The position numbers and the translations under genes are program-made. Below are positions 1-6,134 of a stretch of DNA of 7,667 nucleotides, piece by piece. Position 1 is the stretch's first letter. The number at the start of each line of letters is the position of its first letter. Source of the stretch: Aquificaceae bacterium. Lineage in GTDB: Bacteria; Aquificota; Aquificia; Aquificales; Aquificaceae. The DNA lies in assembly GCA_015490115.1 (NCBI GenBank), contig WFYM01000075.1, positions 1 through 7,667 of the forward strand, given 5' to 3'. Under the pieces are notes generated by a model. That model ran no database searches. It saw nothing but the letters and a program-made list of their open reading frames with translations, and had not been told where the DNA came from.

Positions 1-312
1 CAATATTATCCATTGGCTGATGGTGCTTAGCTCCCCAGTAATAAGTTTTTCTTTCTCTTTCTCGGTTATTATTCCCTTACTTGCAAGCCACTCGAAAACG
101 AGAGCGGATAAGTAAGCGTGCTCGTATTTGTATTCTTTTTGATAGATGTCTTTCTTTTTCTCTCTCTTCGCTTTTAATTCTCTTAATTTATCATCTACCG
201 CTTTGACCCCAAGCTCAAAATTTTCGCCTTTAGCCTCTTTTGCCTTAAAGAGGAACTTCCCAATATCGTGGAGTAATCCGCTGAGAGCGAGGAGGATCCT
301 ATCTTCGTTCAT
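1..312 (-). CDS. cas10: Cas10 (type III CRISPR effector subunit), N-terminal HD domain, partial
   Basis: The first 104 codons of a gene that runs off the left edge of the window. The protein opens with LLALSGLLHDIGKF, which carries the His-Asp pair (H15, D16) of an HD nuclease and matches the start of Cas10 proteins, especially the Csm1 kind. A second conserved region is YEHAYLSALVFEWL, with H65. Cas10 is the large subunit of type III CRISPR complexes: on target RNA binding the HD domain cuts single-stranded DNA and the Palm domain (outside the window) converts ATP to cyclic oligoadenylate. The start ATG has a Shine-Dalgarno AGGGGAG seven bases upstream. It begins 23 bases after the calpL stop, so both are almost certainly on one transcript. 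Subtype (III-A, III-B or III-D) cannot be decided from this fragment. Other HD proteins share the motif, but the context with calpL makes Cas10 the clear choice. Confidence 0.85.
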   Translation of the reverse strand, partial: MNEDRILLALSGLLHDIGKFLFKAKEAKGENFELGVKAVDDKLRELKAKREKKKDIYQKEYKYEHAYLSALVFEWLASKGIITEKEKEKLITGELSTISQWIIL

Positions 313-319
313 GTTTCCG

Positions 320-326
320 CTCCCCT
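320..326 (-). promoter_or_regulatory. Ribosome binding site of cas10
   Basis: AGGGGAG on the minus strand ends seven bases before the ATG at 312. It lies in the only short gap (313-335) between calpL and cas10 and fixes the cas10 start. Confidence 0.7.
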
Positions 327-335
327 GTTAACATT

Positions 336-2018
336 TTAGTAACTCACCTCCACCAAGAAAAAGCTAAACAAACCTTCTTCTACTATTTTATTAACTTCCT
401 CTTCGGTGAAAATCTGACCTTCAGCAGGACGAACTCTTATTTGGAAAATTAAAGCTTTGTCTCCGTCTTTGAGCTTCACAGGTTCTCTTTTCATCTCTAT
501 TTCTCTTCTCAACATCTTTGAAAGGACTTGAGCGGTAGACCGGTGGGATACGTAGGATTCGAAACCTTCTTTGAGGAGCTCAAAGGCTTCTTCTCTTGTA
601 ACTTCCCTTATGTCTATTATGGCTCTGCCCTTTTCGAGCATGTTCAAGGAAAAGGCGTTGAGGAGGTATAGCTTTCCCTTTTGAGGAGGTTTCAGCGTGT
701 AGACTACCTTGCCTTTGTGGGTGAGGAGAAGGCACACGTAGTCTTCGAGGAAGTATCCGAGGGCAAAGGAGAAGGGAACAGAGGTGTCCAAGAAGAGCGT
801 CTTGCACCCTTTCACCGTTCTTAGCTTTCTGTTTACCAAGAAAGCTATCTCAAGGACGTTCTCGTCGAGAATTTTTCCTTCCGGAATCTTGATCTCGAGA
901 GAGTCTTCTTCCTTTTGTATCTGGGTTTTCATCCTTATGTAGATCTTTTCATAATCCTGCGGTTCGTAGAATTCTACAAGCTCTTGAGCTTTAGTGGTGT
1001 CGGGAACTTCCCGGTCGCTGGTGAGTGTAAAGGCTAATTTATACTTTCCGTTGTCGTACTGATAGAATTCCACAGGCACCCTCGATTTGGAGAGAACCAC
1101 ACCCGTGTAGAAGGTCATGCAGAGGGGTATTCCGGTAGTTCCTATCCTGATGGGCAGGTAGTTTTCGTTTATACGCTTCAGTTGAGATGCTGTCCTTTCC
1201 AACCACACAGCAAAGCTTTCAAAAGACTCAACGGTCTCTTCAAAGCGCTCTGTGTATACGAGGGGCTGATCTATGTGGAACACATCCCTTATATACTCTT
1301 CGTCGAAAGGGAAGCTCTTTAAAAATGGAGCCGGGTCTTCTCCCGGCAGGGAGGCTAAAGGAACGGTGAGGGCGGTTAAAAATTTTTCTAAGTTCTTTAG
1401 ATCTTTCATGCAGTTTGAGGGGTAAACGAGGGGTATACCTTCTTGCCTGCAGAGCTCCTTTTTCTTTTCGAGAAACTGGACGTCTTCAAGCCTTCCCTCC
1501 GGTGTGATGATACCGGTAAAGGCTACGTTTTTGAAGCGGTCTTGCAGGGCGAGGGAGGCGTAAAGGGAGAGCATGTAAGAGCTACTCCTTTTCCAGTCAA
1601 AGTCTGAATCAAAGACTACGAGAAACCCTCTTCCTGAGAGTCTACCGACCAGCTTAAGGTTCTCTGTGGGCTCGTCTTCCACGAGGATGACCTCCGGCTT
1701 TGAGAGGGGGATCAAAAGGGCTCGGACAAGTTTAGCTTCTTTATCGGAGGCTACCGGGAAGAGGGCGAGTTTCTTTTCGGAGCTCAGGATCTCTCGGGCG
1801 GTGTCTTCGTCCGTCTTTAGTTTTCGGGCGAGCTTTGCGATCGGAACTATGTCCTTTCTCTGCCTCAAGACCTCAAGGCTAAGGTAGTTCAGTTCCTGAC
1901 TCGAAAAGGGGAAGTGCTTTAAAAGGTCATCGATCTCTTTGGGTGATATACTGGAAGGACTCTTCAAAAAGTCTCGGAGCAGTCTCTTCTTCTGTTCATG
2001 ATTCAAAACATCAAACAT
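336..2018 (-). CDS. calpL: CalpL-type cA4-activated Lon-SAVED protease with a fused C-terminal Crn2/DUF1874 ring nuclease domain
   Basis: A 560-residue soluble protein in four parts. Residues 1-80 are a helical N-terminus. Residues about 82-220 are a Lon-type (S16) protease domain without an AAA+ motor: the Ser region is KRSSSYML, followed by AFTGIITPEGRL and the Lys region EKKKELC. S145 and K186 align with the Lon Ser-Lys dyad and are 41 apart, the spacing I recall for CalpL (S152/K193). Residues about 228-445 look like a SAVED sensor, with two similar half-repeats (around 297-332 and 414-445). Residues about 449-560 match the DUF1874/AcrIII-1/Crn2 ring nuclease: YLLNAFSLNML, SHRSTAQ, then FQIRVRPAEG, with H492 at the catalytic His. 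Known CalpL is activated by cyclic tetra-adenylate and cleaves CalpT; Crn2 enzymes destroy cA4. The start overlaps the calpT end by eight bases. I recall the described CalpL as ending after SAVED, so the fusion is unusual. Domain assignment is by motif reading only. Confidence 0.88.
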   Translation of the reverse strand: MFDVLNHEQKKRLLRDFLKSPSSISPKEIDDLLKHFPFSSQELNYLSLEVLRQRKDIVPIAKLARKLKTDEDTAREILSSEKKLALFPVASDKEAKLVRALLIPLSKPEVILVEDEPTENLKLVGRLSGRGFLVVFDSDFDWKRSSSYMLSLYASLALQDRFKNVAFTGIITPEGRLEDVQFLEKKKELCRQEGIPLVYPSNCMKDLKNLEKFLTALTVPLASLPGEDPAPFLKSFPFDEEYIRDVFHIDQPLVYTERFEETVESFESFAVWLERTASQLKRINENYLPIRIGTTGIPLCMTFYTGVVLSKSRVPVEFYQYDNGKYKLAFTLTSDREVPDTTKAQELVEFYEPQDYEKIYIRMKTQIQKEEDSLEIKIPEGKILDENVLEIAFLVNRKLRTVKGCKTLFLDTSVPFSFALGYFLEDYVCLLLTHKGKVVYTLKPPQKGKLYLLNAFSLNMLEKGRAIIDIREVTREEAFELLKEGFESYVSHRSTAQVLSKMLRREIEMKREPVKLKDGDKALIFQIRVRPAEGQIFTEEEVNKIVEEGLFSFFLVEVSY

Positions 2019-2868
2019 CTTCCACCCTCAGCGATCTCTCAAGCAGAAAGTAGCTGTAGCTCTCTAAAGGGAGCTCTATCTTTTTGGGAAGCTCACCCTC
2101 GAAGAGGACCACCTTGTCTCCGTCTGCTTCGAGCAGTATCCTCTTCCTCTTCCCCACGAGATCTTCTTCCGGGGTGAGTATGAGCCTCTTTTCTTCCGAG
2201 TCGTAGAACCACTTTATTCCTTCTTTCTCTCCCCAGGTCTTTTCCTCTCCTGCGGCGGCTAAAGCGTATTCTTTGTGCTTTTCAAAGAAAGCGCTAAGCT
2301 CTAAAAGTTTTTCCTCTTCTTCTATCATCTGGGCAAAGAGGGAGAAGTATCTCCTGCTCTCGAGGGTTTTAAACTCCTCCTTGGGACCTCCCCACATTCC
2401 CCCCGCTCCCCTCTTCCTGCCTTCGTAGACTTCTTCGATCTCTTTCATCTGATCGGGATCGAGTTTTCCTAAAAGGAAGACTTTTCTGTTCCCGAATCTC
2501 TTTGCAAAGTCTTCTTCGGGAACTTCGAACCCGAGGTCGGTTTGGACTATGTAAGTTTCCCCTTCGAACCAGATCAAGACGTCCTCGGGAGTTGCCAGTT
2601 CCCAGAATTTGGACACGGGAAGAAGCTCCACGTATCCGTTTTTGTATTTCCTGAAGACCAAGAATATCATCTCAAGTCCGTCGGGAGACGGGAAAACTTC
2701 TACGATGTCCCCTTCCTCGGGGATTTCAATTTCCTTTATCTCTTTGGGCTTGATGTTCTTGAAGATATCGTAATCGGGAGCCTTTATGTTGATGTCCTCA
2801 TATTCAGGAACATCTTCTAATTTCAAAGCTTGCTTGTAAAGCTCTAAGATCTCCTCCAAGGGGGTCAT
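2011..2868 (-). CDS. calpT: CalpT-like anti-sigma partner (MazF-like fold plus C-terminal domain), predicted CalpL substrate
   Basis: A 285-residue (about 33 kDa), highly charged, soluble protein with no membrane segment. It lies between the sigma factor and the protease, as expected for CalpT, the protein that holds CalpS inactive until CalpL cuts it. Residues about 48-148 resemble a MazF/PemK-type fold: GDIVEV near the start, a strand ELLPVSKFW, and a closing LGKLDPDQMKEIEEVYEG much like the end of MazF proteins. The Arg-Pro of active MazF is absent (EMI in its place), so RNase activity is unlikely. A Gly-rich loop (150-162) is followed by helices (about 165-200), an Ala/Glu/Gly-rich stretch (202-217) and a small beta-rich domain to 285. 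A cut near residue 205 would give pieces of about 24 and 9 kDa, close to the CalpT23/CalpT10 fragments I recall. The start overlaps the calpS stop as ATGA. The assignment rests on size, fold impression and position more than on sequence motifs. Confidence 0.75.
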   Translation of the reverse strand: MTPLEEILELYKQALKLEDVPEYEDINIKAPDYDIFKNIKPKEIKEIEIPEEGDIVEVFPSPDGLEMIFLVFRKYKNGYVELLPVSKFWELATPEDVLIWFEGETYIVQTDLGFEVPEEDFAKRFGNRKVFLLGKLDPDQMKEIEEVYEGRKRGAGGMWGGPKEEFKTLESRRYFSLFAQMIEEEEKLLELSAFFEKHKEYALAAAGEEKTWGEKEGIKWFYDSEEKRLILTPEEDLVGKRKRILLEADGDKVVLFEGELPKKIELPLESYSYFLLERSLRVEDV

Positions 2869-3527
2869 TCTTTTTCCTCCTCACATAGTTTAGAACGAAG
2901 GTCTTCGCAAATTTCTGACAATCTGGTGTTTATAAACTCCCGCACCAGCTCTTCGGAGACCTTGAGCTCTTTTAGTCTCCTACCGAACTCCTCTACTATA
3001 CGCTTTTTTCGGGAGACGTCTTGGTATATGGCGTCCATGGACTTATTACCCCAGAGGCACTTGTATCTCTTCGAGTCGAGTAGGTAGCAGAAATACTTTA
3101 CGTTTTCAGGCTTTACCTCTTTTTTGAATACTTCTTCTATCTCGGTGAGTTCATAGTTTTTGACAAAGCGGCTCTTTTCTACGAGACTTTCACGGTTGTC
3201 CTCACTTCTGAGGTCTGCTTCCAATATCTCGTGTATTTTTTTCTTCTTCTTTCTGAGGTGGTCTATGAGAAAGTTTTTAAGAGCTGTTCCTATATAAGCT
3301 TTGAGTCCGGCAGGGTTATCCATCATGGAAAGAAGCTTATCTCTGTTTTCCAAAAGCTTTATCATAAAGTCCCTGACTATTTCCCCGACTTCGCCATAGT
3401 CAAGACCGCTTGCTCCTTTCTTTTTCAAAATTCCTGCCAGATATCTGAAAAGGCTGTTATAATCTTTACGGTCTATAGTTCCTTCAAAAAAAGATCTGAG
3501 TAGATCTCTTAGCCTTTCCGCTTCCAC
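2865..3527 (-). CDS. calpS: CalpS-like ECF-type RNA polymerase sigma factor
   Basis: A 220-residue protein with the two-domain plan of an ECF sigma factor. Region 2 spans about residues 24-97: GEVGEIVRDFMIKLLENR, then LKAYIGTALKNFLIDHLRKK, which is the classic sigma-70 region 2 helix followed by a basic patch (93-97). A charged linker (100-125) leads to a region 4-like part (about 126-205), where KSMDAIYQDVSRKKRIVEEF could be the helix-turn-helix and following helix. This part is diverged from usual ECF region 4. In the described system CalpS binds core polymerase after CalpL destroys CalpT. The start is a GTG, chosen because AGGAGG lies ten bases upstream; it overlaps the end of the preceding MazF-like gene by 19 bases. 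The stop overlaps the calpT ATG. Its target promoters are not identifiable here. Confidence 0.82.
   Translation of the reverse strand: MEAERLRDLLRSFFEGTIDRKDYNSLFRYLAGILKKKGASGLDYGEVGEIVRDFMIKLLENRDKLLSMMDNPAGLKAYIGTALKNFLIDHLRKKKKKIHEILEADLRSEDNRESLVEKSRFVKNYELTEIEEVFKKEVKPENVKYFCYLLDSKRYKCLWGNKSMDAIYQDVSRKKRIVEEFGRRLKELKVSEELVREFINTRLSEICEDLRSKLCEEEKE
2876..2881 (-). promoter_or_regulatory. Ribosome binding site of calpT
   Basis: A perfect AGGAGG on the minus strand, seven bases before the calpT ATG and inside the last codons of calpS. It supports strong and coupled translation of the anti-sigma protein with its sigma factor. Confidence 0.75.
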
Positions 3528-4015
3528 CCTTCAAGCTCCTCCTCTATTATGAACCACATTTGGCGGTCGAATACCTCTTTATTACACTTTCCGCATACAA
3601 CAGAGTTTTTTACCAACAAACCTTTTGACATCCTTACTACTATGCGACAAGTTTTTTCTCCAGTTTTTCTTTTGAAAACATAGGATTCTTTTCTTACCCA
3701 TCTACACTTATCATTAAGCTCACCACACTCTTTGAGGTAAACCTTGGGTAGTGTTTTCCCTATACCGTATCTTTCATCCAGATTACAGGGGAAAGGGTTT
3801 TCTTTAAGGCTCGTTAGCAGGATCATGTAAATATGTTTTTCTGTGGACTTTATAGCTATAAAAGGTCTTGTTTTCTTTATGTTCCACATAGGGCCAGAAG
3901 GTTCCACTTTGTCCCATACTTTCTCTTCGTAATAGTAACCGAGGCACAGTTCGGGAAAACTTACGATTCCCCAAATATCATCCCTGCCTTTTAGTATGTC
4001 CTTGAGTTTGAACAT
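3509..4015 (-). CDS. MazF/PemK-like small protein with a C-terminal Cys-x2-Cys, translationally linked to calpS
   Basis: A 168-residue protein I do not recognise as a named family. Residues about 12-70 look like a MazF/PemK (toxin endoribonuclease) core: DIWGIVSF, then KKTRPFIAIKST, then YMILLTSL. The Arg of the TRP motif (R50) and the Thr after the next strand (T68) fall where MazF enzymes have their catalytic Arg and Thr. The C-terminal part has VVCGKCNKEVF (C141, C144) and five further Cys (24, 77, 97, 104, 123), which may bind zinc. The gene starts nine bases after the methyltransferase stop, lacks an obvious Shine-Dalgarno, and overlaps calpS by 19 bases. It is AT-rich (one 60-base line counts 35% G+C). 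It could be an RNase effector, an RNA- or protein-binding partner, or a duplicate of the MazF-like half of CalpT. Activity is inferred only from two residues. Confidence 0.6.
   Translation of the reverse strand: MFKLKDILKGRDDIWGIVSFPELCLGYYYEEKVWDKVEPSGPMWNIKKTRPFIAIKSTEKHIYMILLTSLKENPFPCNLDERYGIGKTLPKVYLKECGELNDKCRWVRKESYVFKRKTGEKTCRIVVRMSKGLLVKNSVVCGKCNKEVFDRQMWFIIEEELEGWKRKG
3535..3544 (-). promoter_or_regulatory. Ribosome binding site deciding the GTG start of calpS
   Basis: GAGGAGGAGC on the minus strand, inside the 3' end of the MazF-like gene. The AGGAGG core ends ten bases before the GTG at 3527. It is a strong site and supports a GTG start that overlaps the upstream gene. Confidence 0.65.
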
Positions 4016-4024
4016 AACCGGTCT

Positions 4025-4678
4025 TTAGAAAATTTTATCACTCACTTTTATCTTTATACACACGAACCCGGCTTCTGGGAAAAAGCCTTCCCTGATCTCT
4101 TCGTTTGTGACCGGTCTTTCATCTTGAGGCTCTTCGATCAAGGTGGAGAGTATCTTCTTCACCTTCATACCTGCGGTCCTTAGCATGTCGTTTAGCTCCC
4201 TTAGGCTGTAAAACTTCGCCTTTTTGTATATCGGGTGTCCCCTTTCAGCCTTTTTCTTGTAAAACTCTGCCCACCTGCTCTCCTTCGGTATCAGTCCGAG
4301 AAGGAGCGTTCCCCCTTTTTTGAGGACCCTCTTTGACTCTTTGAGGACCTCAACCGGGTCTCTAACGAAGCAGAGGGTAACAACTATGAGGACGAGGTCG
4401 AAGGTTTCCTCTTTGAAAGGAAGCTTTTCCGCCTCTCCGAGGACTGCGAGGACACCCCTTTCCTTTGCTTTTTTTAGCATATTTTGGGAGGTGTCGACGC
4501 CGAACTTAACTCCGAGAGCCTGTGCGAACCTTCCTGTCCCTACACCTATTTCGAGACCTCTTGAGAATTCAGGGATCAGCCTCTTCAAACATTCACACTC
4601 GAGCTTAAAAGCTGACCTTCCGAAAGGTGTCTCATACCAGAGGTCGTATTTGTCCGCGTATATGTCGAAGACTCTCAT
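4025..4678 (-). CDS. Class I SAM-dependent methyltransferase (Methyltransf_11 / UbiE-like)
   Basis: A 217-residue protein that transfers a methyl group from S-adenosylmethionine to an unidentified substrate. The SAM-binding signature LEIGVGTGRF is at residues 42-51, the acidic residue after strand 2 is D62 (GVDTSQNML), GEAEKLPF at 81-88 is the adenine-contacting stretch, and FDLVLIVV at 93-100 is the post-II strand. SKRVLKKGGTLLLG at 115-128 is also typical of the Methyltransf_11 family. The N-terminal FDIYADKYDLWYETPFGRSA resembles UbiE/BioC-like small-molecule methyltransferases. Its ATG overlaps the gspM stop as ATGA and has only weak ribosome-binding sequence, so it probably depends on coupled translation. 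The substrate cannot be told; neither the pilus/secretion genes before it nor the CRISPR genes after it point to one. Confidence 0.85.
   Translation of the reverse strand: MRVFDIYADKYDLWYETPFGRSAFKLECECLKRLIPEFSRGLEIGVGTGRFAQALGVKFGVDTSQNMLKKAKERGVLAVLGEAEKLPFKEETFDLVLIVVTLCFVRDPVEVLKESKRVLKKGGTLLLGLIPKESRWAEFYKKKAERGHPIYKKAKFYSLRELNDMLRTAGMKVKKILSTLIEEPQDERPVTNEEIREGFFPEAGFVCIKIKVSDKIF
4032..4060 (-). promoter_or_regulatory. Possible internal promoter ahead of the defence cassette
   Basis: On the minus strand, inside the end of the methyltransferase gene, TGATAAAAT (4040-4032) fits an extended -10 element. A weak -35-like TGTATA (4060-4055) lies 17 bases upstream. The predicted transcript start would be about 10 bases before the MazF-like ATG, giving a nearly leaderless message, which agrees with the lack of a Shine-Dalgarno. 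AT-rich sequence can produce such matches by chance. Confidence 0.3.
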
Positions 4679-5058
4679 CTTAGGACCATTCTCACTCTGA
4701 AGAGTCCCTTCCCCGTGTTGTCTACAGCTTCGAAGCTCACGAGACTGAAGTTCCTCTCCACCTCCTTAACGAGGTGGGGTAGCCTCCTCCAGCTAACATC
4801 TTTGAGGATAACTTCAACACCGAGGTCCGTTGTGCTTATACCTTCGGGTTCAAAGCCGAGTTCTTTGAGGACATCTCTCACCGAAACTTCCGAAGCCGGT
4901 CTTTTCTTTTCCACCCTTTCCATCAGGTATAGGAACTCCCTCTGGAGCAGGTATTCCCTGAGGACCTCGTCCCTTATATCCGCAACTTTAAAACCTCCGT
5001 AAACGAGAAAGAGTATGGAAAGACCCAAAGATATTAAAGTAAGCGTCCTCCTCCTCAT
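4675..5058 (-). CDS. gspM: GspM-like inner-membrane protein of a type II secretion / type IV pilus platform
   Basis: A 127-residue bitopic membrane protein: a short basic cytoplasmic start (MRRR), one membrane helix at about residues 7-23 (LTLISLGLSILFLVYGGF), a charged helix that could be coiled coil (about 25-52), and a small alpha/beta C-terminal domain. This is the plan of GspM/PilO-type proteins, which pair with GspL/PilN in the periplasm. It is short for GspM (usually about 160 residues). Its ATG overlaps the gspL-like stop by four bases, which strongly suggests that the two proteins are made as a pair. There is little sequence signature in this family, so the call depends mainly on topology and on the neighbour. 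Confidence 0.6.
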   Translation of the reverse strand: MRRRTLTLISLGLSILFLVYGGFKVADIRDEVLREYLLQREFLYLMERVEKKRPASEVSVRDVLKELGFEPEGISTTDLGVEVILKDVSWRRLPHLVKEVERNFSLVSFEAVDNTGKGLFRVRMVLR

Positions 5059-6134
5059 CTTACTACTACCTCGAACTCGTAAGTCCCTTCCGGTGTTTTC
5101 CTGAAGCTCTCAGGGTTTAGCCTTCTCAGACCCTCTTCATTTTTTACTTCACCCACTATCCTCGTCTCCGAACCCGAAAACTCTATCCTGTATATCCTCA
5201 CGTCCCTTCCGAAAAGAGGTGTAGTCCTTAAGAGAGCTTCCGTAAAGGTCAGCTTCTTTTCCAAGGTCATGGATCTCAGCTGGTCCATTATGCCGAAGGG
5301 TGGAAGGTCGGGAAAGCTCCTTGTAAAGATATCCCTCCTGCTCTTTCTTATATCTTCAGCTACACTATCAGTGAGGAGGGAGGAGCCGACCACCGAGCCG
5401 AGGAACAAAAGGAACGAAGCCCCTTTCAGGACTAAGAACTTCCTGAGTTCCCTTCCCGTTACCTCCTCCTCCCTGAAGTCGGGAGCTTCGTCCGGGAGGA
5501 TGTATCTGAGGGAGGCACCGAAGGCCGCGGAAAACCTCGGTCCCCCGTAAGCGTTCTTCCTGACCTTCCCGAAGACCTCCTCCAGACCTTTTATGCCCTC
5601 CACCTCACCGCAGAGGAGGACTTCCTCTTTCAAGCTCCAGCCCGCCTCCTCCAAGATCCTCTTCAGATCCCTCGGGTCCTTTACATGTTCCCTTCCCCTC
5701 AGCATTACCCTGTAGGACTCCAAGGATCCTCCCCTCACCCTCACTAAGGTGGTCCTTCCTTTCTTTAGATTCACGACTGTGCATTCCTCGAGTCCGTTCG
5801 CCTTAGCACACCTTACCAAGGAGAAGACCTCAAGGTCGAGTGCGTAAGCGTCCTCAGGGGGTTGGAAGTCTTTAACTACCGCGAGTATATACCTTCCGTT
5901 GAGGACCTTCACGTCCCAAAGGACGTTCCCAAACTTCTCCTCTACCTCCAAAGAGACAGCCTTCCTTACGTCCCTCGGGTCCTTTAGATCTGTCTCTCCG
6001 AACTTAACTAAAGAAAGGTGGGAGGGGACGACGAAGATCTTCCTCCCCGTTGCTGTTGTTGGCTTCCACTCTTTTTTTAGCCTTCCTACCTCGATGCTGA
6101 AGGAAAGGTCTCCGTCGACTCCCGTCCAGACCAC
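5055..6134 (-). CDS. gspL: GspL-like protein (cytoplasmic actin-like domain, one membrane helix, periplasmic ferredoxin-like domain)
   Basis: A 359-residue protein whose plan fits GspL of type II secretion: a cytoplasmic region of about 230 residues that resembles the degenerate actin-like GspL/PilM fold, then the juxtamembrane APDFREEEVTGRELRKF, one membrane helix at about 233-254, a helical spacer, and a C-terminal domain (about 310-359) with alternating strands (YRIEFSG, TRIVGEV, TYEFEVVVR) as in the GspL dimerisation domain. GspL recruits the GspE ATPase to the inner-membrane platform. The first bases are GTG; no ATG lies upstream. A GGGGAT at 6152-6148 is 13 bases from this GTG but six from an in-frame ATT at 6140, which would add two residues (IF) in front of VVWTG, so the true start is uncertain. 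The gene is GC-rich (one 60-base line counts 63%). No other secretion genes are in the window. Confidence 0.65.
   Translation of the reverse strand: MVWTGVDGDLSFSIEVGRLKKEWKPTTATGRKIFVVPSHLSLVKFGETDLKDPRDVRKAVSLEVEEKFGNVLWDVKVLNGRYILAVVKDFQPPEDAYALDLEVFSLVRCAKANGLEECTVVNLKKGRTTLVRVRGGSLESYRVMLRGREHVKDPRDLKRILEEAGWSLKEEVLLCGEVEGIKGLEEVFGKVRKNAYGGPRFSAAFGASLRYILPDEAPDFREEEVTGRELRKFLVLKGASFLLFLGSVVGSSLLTDSVAEDIRKSRRDIFTRSFPDLPPFGIMDQLRSMTLEKKLTFTEALLRTTPLFGRDVRIYRIEFSGSETRIVGEVKNEEGLRRLNPESFRKTPEGTYEFEVVVR

Noticed and set aside
146..331. A 61-codon plus-strand open frame
   Set aside because: It lies antisense to the cas10 start and the calpL-cas10 gap, with low-complexity Ser/Phe/Leu content and no family resemblance.
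1359..1775. Reading the protease domain as a housekeeping Lon or a RadA-type protein
   Set aside because: There is no Walker A/B ATPase anywhere in the 560 residues, and the domain is followed by SAVED-like half-repeats and lies next to a sigma factor and cas10.
3509..4015. Calling the 168-residue protein CalpT
   Set aside because: CalpT is expected at about 33 kDa and the 285-residue product fits that size and the sigma-adjacent position better; the 168-residue protein has an intact MazF-type Arg and no second domain of the right kind.
4320..4700. Plus-strand open frames opposite the methyltransferase and GspL/GspM genes
   Set aside because: They are Ser/Thr/Leu-rich shadows of well-supported minus-strand genes and have no recognisable domains.
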